From the NCBI GenBank assembly GCA_039714995.1, contig JBDLII010000110.1, positions 1 through 7,469 on the forward strand: 7,469 nt of DNA. The letters run 5' to 3'. Source of the stretch: Sva-25 sp039714995. Lineage in GTDB: Bacteria > Pseudomonadota > Gammaproteobacteria > Chromatiales > Chromatiaceae. Both the position numbers and the translations under genes were made by a program. Shown one piece after another: positions 4,180 through 7,469 of this stretch. The notes beneath the pieces are model-generated. The model was given only the letters and a program-made list of their open reading frames with translations, ran no database searches and was not told the DNA's origin. The first letter of the stretch is position 1; each line of letters opens with the position of its first letter.

Positions 4180-6558
4180 ATGCGATTCAGTGAATCCTGG
4201 TTAAGAGAGTGGGTCGACCCGGATGTCGGGACGGATGTGCTGTCACACCGCCTCAGCATGGCGGGACTCGAAGTCGAGAGCGTCGAGCAGGCGGCGCCGC
4301 CGTTCAGCGGCGTCGTGGTCGGCAATGTGATCAGCGTCGATTCCCATCCTGACGCCGACAAGCTCAATGTGACGCAGGTCGATGTCGGTGCGGATGAAGC
4401 GCTGCAGATCGTCTGCGGCGCCAGCAACGTTGCCGTCGGCATGCGTGTGCCGGTGGCGACGGTCGGCGCGATTCTGCCCGGCGACTTCAGGATTACCAAG
4501 GCCAAACTGCGCGGCGTGCAGTCATCAGGCATGATCTGCTCGGCCTCCGAGCTGGGGCTGGCTGATTCGTCGGAGGGTATCATGCCGTTGCCGGCAGATG
4601 CCCCCGTCGGCGAGGATTTTCGCCATTACCTGGATCTCGATGACAGCTGCATCGAGGTCGACCTGACGCCTGATCGCGGCGATTGTCTGAGCCTGATGGG
4701 GGTGGCGCGCGATGTCTCGGCCATCTTCGGCTGCGATCTCAACGAGACCGCTGCTGTCGAGGTTTCTGCATCGACCGATGAGAAGGTCGCCGTTTTGCTG
4801 CAGGCACCGCAGGCCTGTCCCAGGTATCTGTGCCGCATCGTCAGCGGCATCGACCCCGCTGCCGAAACACCGTTATGGATGCAGGAGCGTCTGCGCCGCG
4901 GCGGGCTGCGCTCGCTCGGGGTTGTCGTCGATGTCACCAACTACGTGCTGCTGGAGCTGGGACAGCCGATGCATGGTTTCGACCTTGATCGACTCAGCGG
5001 CGGCATCACAGTGCGTATGGCGCAAGAGGGTGAGAAGCTGGCGTTGCTCGATGGCGGAGAGGTGACCCTGAAGGAGCAAACCCTGGTGATTGCCGATGAT
5101 GAGCAGCCGCTGGCCATGGCAGGCATCATGGGTGGGGCCGCTTCCGGAGTGGTCTCATCGACGACGGATGTCCTGCTTGAGAGCGCCTATTTCGATCCCC
5201 TGGCAATCAGCGGCAAGGCGCGCCTCTATGGCCTGCACACAGATTCGTCGCACCGCTTTGAGCGCGGCGTCGATCCGGCACTGCAGCGCAGGGCGATGGA
5301 GCGCGCCACGGCGCTGCTGCTCGAGATCGCAGGCGGCTCGGCCGGAGAGATCGTCGAGGCAGCGGCAGAGGGCTTCGGTGTCGACAGAAAGGTGATTCAT
5401 CTGCGGCGCTCCCGCATCGAGCGTCTGCTGGGAGTCGTCATCGATGACGAGACCGTCACCTCCTGCCTGCAGCGTCTGGGCATGTCGCTCTCCGCGGGCA
5501 GCGACGGCTGGCTGGTGACGCCGCCCAGCTGGCGTTTTGATGTCGCCATCGAGGCGGATCTGATCGAGGAGGTCGGGCGCATCTACGGCTATGACAATAT
5601 TCCACAGACGCACGGCCACCTGTCGCTGACCATGCATCTTCCGCCCGAGGCGGGTTTCAGCCTGGAGCGTGCGCTGGATCTGTTGAGTGCCAGGGAGTAC
5701 CAGGAGGTCATCACCTACAGCTTCATCTCAGCGGAAGCCGCCGCACGGCTGCAGCCCCATGGCGAACAGATTACGCTTGCCAACCCGATCTCCGCCGATA
5801 TGTCCGTCATGCGCCCATCACTCTGGGGTGGTCTTCTGGAGACCGCCAGGCATAACCAGGCGCGTCAGCAGGATCGCATTCGGCTTCTTGAGACAGGATT
5901 GAGGTTTTCACTCCAAGATGATGAAATAATACAGGAAAAGTGCCTGTCTGGTTTGCTTCTTGGAACCCGCTGCGCGGAGCAGTGGGGGCAGACAACGGAA
6001 ACCGCGGATTTTTTCGATCTCAAGGGGGATGTCGAATCCCTGCTGTCGCTGAGCGGTTGTGAAGATGCTTTCAACTTTGTTGCGGCGGAGCATCCGGTAC
6101 TGCATCCCGGGCAATCGGCGCGTATCGAACGGGATGGAGCCACGGCGGGGTGGCTGGGCCTGCTTCATCCCGAGCTTGAAAAGTTCTTTGGGATCAAGGG
6201 AAAAGCCTATCTTTTTGAGATTGTATTGAGCGAACTTGAGAGCGGATCGATTCCAGCCTTCAGGCCACTGTCTAAATTTCCCCGGATTCGTCGCGACTTT
6301 GCCATTGTGGTGGATTCCGGCGTCTCCTATGCGCAGGTTGAAGAGGTGATTCGCAGCTCTTCACCAGAAATCATCCGGGAAATCGCCCTTTTTGACGTTT
6401 ACACCGGGGAAAATGTCGAATCAAACAGAAAAAGTTTGGCTTTAAGCTTGATTTTACAGGATAAATCGCGGACACTAGATGATGACGAGGTACAAAAAGC
6501 CTCGCAACAGGTGCTAACAGCACTTGAGACAACACTGGGTGCAACACTGCGGGAGTGA
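4180..6558 (+). CDS. pheT: Phenylalanine--tRNA ligase beta subunit
   Basis: Beta subunit of PheRS. It binds tRNA-Phe and hydrolyses mischarged Tyr-tRNA-Phe. It has 792 residues, against 795 in E. coli. The N-terminus is MRFSESWLREWVDP. The EMAP-like OB-fold tRNA-binding domain covers about residues 39-148 (HPDADKLNVTQVDVG, IVCGASNV). The B3/B4 editing module lies at about 210-390, with His265 (GQPMHGFD) matching E. coli editing residue His261, plus AGIMGG. The B5 domain at about 400-475 includes TPPSWRFDVAIEADLIEEVGRIYGYDNIP. The C-terminal ferredoxin-fold anticodon-binding domain starts at about 694 (PLSKFPRIRRDFAIVV). ATG 4180 fits the family start, with a weak GGAA (4169-4172) ahead of it. 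The last third of the gene is visibly more A+T-rich than the rest. The 138-base gap to pheS is unusually long for this gene pair and is largely filled by the repeat. Confidence 0.97.
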   Translation: MRFSESWLREWVDPDVGTDVLSHRLSMAGLEVESVEQAAPPFSGVVVGNVISVDSHPDADKLNVTQVDVGADEALQIVCGASNVAVGMRVPVATVGAILPGDFRITKAKLRGVQSSGMICSASELGLADSSEGIMPLPADAPVGEDFRHYLDLDDSCIEVDLTPDRGDCLSLMGVARDVSAIFGCDLNETAAVEVSASTDEKVAVLLQAPQACPRYLCRIVSGIDPAAETPLWMQERLRRGGLRSLGVVVDVTNYVLLELGQPMHGFDLDRLSGGITVRMAQEGEKLALLDGGEVTLKEQTLVIADDEQPLAMAGIMGGAASGVVSSTTDVLLESAYFDPLAISGKARLYGLHTDSSHRFERGVDPALQRRAMERATALLLEIAGGSAGEIVEAAAEGFGVDRKVIHLRRSRIERLLGVVIDDETVTSCLQRLGMSLSAGSDGWLVTPPSWRFDVAIEADLIEEVGRIYGYDNIPQTHGHLSLTMHLPPEAGFSLERALDLLSAREYQEVITYSFISAEAAARLQPHGEQITLANPISADMSVMRPSLWGGLLETARHNQARQQDRIRLLETGLRFSLQDDEIIQEKCLSGLLLGTRCAEQWGQTTETADFFDLKGDVESLLSLSGCEDAFNFVAAEHPVLHPGQSARIERDGATAGWLGLLHPELEKFFGIKGKAYLFEIVLSELESGSIPAFRPLSKFPRIRRDFAIVVDSGVSYAQVEEVIRSSSPEIIREIALFDVYTGENVESNRKSLALSLILQDKSRTLDDDEVQKASQQVLTALETTLGATLRE
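6436..6465 (+). promoter_or_regulatory. Weak candidate promoter for ihfA inside pheT
   Basis: TTGGCT (6436-6441) and GATAAA (6460-6465) each match 4 of 6 bases of the sigma-70 boxes and are 18 bases apart, in an A+T-rich stretch about 100 bases before ihfA. E. coli ihfA is known to have its own promoter near the 3' end of pheT. The match is modest, and no convincing IHF consensus site was found next to it. Confidence 0.2.
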
Positions 6559-6560
6559 AA

Positions 6561-6857
6561 ATGACGCTAACAAAAGCGGATTTAGCAGAGTCTCTATTCG
6601 ATGAGGTGGGTCTGAATAAACGTGAAGCCAAAGAGCTTGTCGAACTCTTCTATGAAGAGATCAAGCGCTCCCTGGAGCAGGGAGGACAGGTCAAGTTGTC
6701 GGGCTTCGGAAATTTTGATCTGCGGGAAAAGAAACAGCGCCCTGGACGCAATCCGAAAACCGGAGAGGAGATTCCAATCACGCCGCGACGGGTGGTCACA
6801 TTCCGGCCGGGACAAAAACTGAAAGCGAGGGTTGAAGGTTATGTTGGACGCGACTGA
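6561..6857 (+). CDS. ihfA: Integration host factor subunit alpha
   Basis: Alpha subunit of the IHF heterodimer, which bends DNA sharply at specific sites and acts in recombination, replication and promoter architecture. It has 98 residues, the usual length. The sequence MTLTKADLAESLFDEVGLNKREAKELVELFYEEI is the helical dimerisation body. QVKLSGFGNFDLREKKQRPGRNPKTGEEIPI contains the beta-arm with the intercalating proline (RNPKTGE). The RRVVTFRPGQKLKARV segment completes the DNA-binding fold. ATG 6561 is preferred because it matches the E. coli start MALTKAE and has GGGAG at 6551-6555. GTG 6555 overlaps that site. The gene starts 2 bases after the pheT stop, so translational coupling is likely. 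The partner gene ihfB is not in this window. Confidence 0.97.
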   Translation: MTLTKADLAESLFDEVGLNKREAKELVELFYEEIKRSLEQGGQVKLSGFGNFDLREKKQRPGRNPKTGEEIPITPRRVVTFRPGQKLKARVEGYVGRD

Positions 6858-7200
6858 AGCGCATATTGAATTGCCTCCCATTCCGGGAAAACGTTATTTT
6901 ACCATCGGTGAAGTGAGCGAACTCTGTGCGGTCAAGCCCCACGTGCTGCGCTACTGGGAGCAGGAGTTTCCCCAGCTCAAGCCGGTCAAGCGCCGCGGCA
7001 ATCGCCGTTACTATCAACGTCATGACGTGATGATGATCCGCCAGATTCGCAGTCTGCTCTACGAGCAGGGTTTCACCATCGGTGGAGCACGGCAGCAGAT
7101 GTCGGGAGATGCGGCGAAACAGGATCACCAGGAGAGTCTGCAGCTGATTCACCAGCTGCGCATGGAGCTCGAAGAGATCCAGCAGATCCTCAAGCGTTAG
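6841..7200 (+). CDS. MerR-family DNA-binding protein of the ihfA-linked type
   Basis: A 119-residue protein with an N-terminal MerR-type winged helix-turn-helix. Residues 1-17 (MLDATEAHIELPPIPGK) are a short tail. The DNA-binding domain runs from YFTIGEVSELCAVKPHVLRYWE to QGFTIGGARQQM (about 18-86), including the KRRGNRRYYQ wing. The last 25 residues form a short coiled coil, probably for dimerisation. There is no effector domain and no cluster of metal-binding cysteines, so this is not a classical metal sensor and the ligand, if any, is unknown. I recall a near-identical protein directly after ihfA in pseudomonads, which suggests conserved linkage. ATG 6841 is chosen over TTG 6832: GAGGG at 6827-6831 gives workable spacing and the family N-terminus fits. 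It overlaps the ihfA end by 17 bases, so it is probably co-expressed. Confidence 0.9.
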   Translation: MLDATEAHIELPPIPGKRYFTIGEVSELCAVKPHVLRYWEQEFPQLKPVKRRGNRRYYQRHDVMMIRQIRSLLYEQGFTIGGARQQMSGDAAKQDHQESLQLIHQLRMELEEIQQILKR

Positions 7201-7202
7201 CC

Positions 7203-7336
7203 ACCACGGACACACGGATGACACGGAACTCTTTGAGCTACCTGCTCTATCAATGGGGCCGGAGTCGATCCTTTGTTGACCAATCGACACTGCGCCCATT
7301 GGTTATTCTTTCTGTGTAGTCCGTGTGTTCCGTGGT
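7203..7336 (+). repeat. Inverted repeat of CACGGA units, copy 2, with nested stems
   Basis: The left arm (7203-7228) and right arm (7310-7336) pair at 23 positions with one gap. The left arm equals the minus-strand reading of the right arm at 4099-4125 except for one missing base. The right arms of the two copies agree at 24 of 27 bases. The 81-base centre differs from copy 1 and carries further nested stems: CAATGGG (7251-7257) with CCCATTG (7295-7301), and GTCGAT (7264-7269) with ATCGAC (7283-7288). The whole can fold as one long hairpin. It begins 2 bases after the stop of the MerR-like gene. No protein reading frame is convincing within it. Confidence 0.8.
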
Positions 7337-7350
7337 TAACCAAGTTGTTA

Positions 7351-7379
7351 TTGACATAACGGCATCCTCGACGTAGGAT
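7351..7379 (+). promoter_or_regulatory. Sigma-70 promoter of tRNA-Pro
   Basis: A perfect TTGACA (7351-7356), a 17-base spacer and TAGGAT (7374-7379, 4 of 6 against TATAAT) form a strong promoter. Transcription should start near 7386, about 8 bases before the mature tRNA 5' end. The bases after the -10 box (GCCGTC) are G+C-rich, the discriminator type linked to growth-rate and ppGpp control of stable RNA genes. Confidence 0.75.
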
Positions 7380-7384
7380 GCCGT
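7359..7384 (+). repeat. 26-bp palindrome overlapping the tRNA-Pro promoter
   Basis: ACGGCATCCT (7359-7368) and AGGATGCCGT (7375-7384) are a perfect 10-bp inverted repeat around CGACGT. It covers most of the spacer, the whole -10 box and the discriminator, so it would not be in the tRNA transcript. It may be an operator, or a terminator hairpin for transcripts arriving from upstream, since CTCTGTTTT follows, which is a weak T-tract. Confidence 0.7.
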
Positions 7385-7393
7385 CTCTGTTTT

Positions 7394-7469
7394 CGGGGTG
7401 TAGCGCAGCCTGGTAGCGCACCGCAATGGGGTTGCGGTGGTCGGAAGTTCGAATCTTCTCACCCCGACC
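7394..7469 (+). tRNA. tRNA-Pro (anticodon GGG), last base outside the window
   Basis: The acceptor arms CGGGGTG (7394-7400) and CACCCCG (7460-7466) pair fully. The D-arm segment GCGCAGCCTGGTAGCGC is present. The anticodon stem CCGCA/TGCGG holds the 7-base loop ATGGGGT, giving anticodon GGG, which reads CCC and CCU. The T-arm GGAAG/CTTCT holds the loop TTCGAAT. The discriminator A and the first two bases of an encoded CCA (7467-7469) end the window, so one base is missing. The body closely resembles E. coli tRNA-Pro, including the start CGG and end CCGACC. Confidence 0.96.

Noticed and set aside
6419..6453. IHF binding site upstream of ihfA (AATCAA at 6419, TTGATT at 6448)
   Set aside because: The second half of the consensus (TTR at the correct distance) is missing on both strands, so the autoregulatory site is not supported.
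6555..6560. GTG 6555 as the ihfA start
   Set aside because: It would overlap its own Shine-Dalgarno (GGGAG 6551-6555). ATG 6561 matches the E. coli N-terminus.
6832..6840. TTG 6832 as the start of the MerR-like gene
   Set aside because: The GAGG at 6827-6830 is then only one base away. ATG 6841 has proper spacing.

Overview
The window is a housekeeping translation cluster from a G+C-rich gammaproteobacterium. The order is thrS (3' three quarters), infC, rpmI, rplT, pheS, pheT, ihfA, a small MerR-family gene, and tRNA-Pro(GGG). All genes are on the + strand. The order thrS-infC-rpmI-rplT-pheST-ihfA is the classical enterobacterial/pseudomonad arrangement. The small MerR-like gene after ihfA is the version I recall from pseudomonads and many non-enteric gammaproteobacteria. 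The intergenic palindromes and the four-cysteine insert in PheS fit a non-enteric lineage such as the Chromatiales or sulfur oxidisers, but that placement is only a guess.

Layout. Positions 2-1504 hold the ThrRS catalytic and anticodon domains, with the N-terminal TGS region lying upstream of the window. A short gap (1505-1565) carries a hairpin followed by a T-run, then a Shine-Dalgarno and the rare AUU start of infC (1566-2087). The 253-base gap before rpmI holds a 79-bp palindromic repeat (2107-2185) and three successive hairpins (2221-2320). rpmI (2341-2538) and rplT (2554-2913) are tightly spaced. A strong intrinsic-terminator-like hairpin (2965-2998) precedes pheS (3022-4041). pheS and pheT (4180-6558) are separated by a 69-bp inverted repeat. 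ihfA (6561-6857) begins 2 bases after the pheT stop and overlaps the MerR-like gene (6841-7200) by 17 bases. Positions 7201-7393 hold a second copy of the pheS/pheT repeat, with a longer centre, and a near-consensus tRNA promoter that is itself covered by a 26-bp palindrome. tRNA-Pro runs to the last base of the window.

The genes work together in translation: two aminoacyl-tRNA synthetases, initiation factor IF3, two large-subunit proteins and a proline tRNA. They are joined to the alpha subunit of the nucleoid protein IHF and an orphan regulator. No coding gene is novel at family level and I see no undescribed multi-gene system. The parts worth a second look are the non-coding elements: two copies of a 'CACGGA' palindrome built from 9-base units, a different long palindrome in the presumed L20-control region, the rplT-pheS attenuator-like site, and the palindrome across the tRNA promoter.
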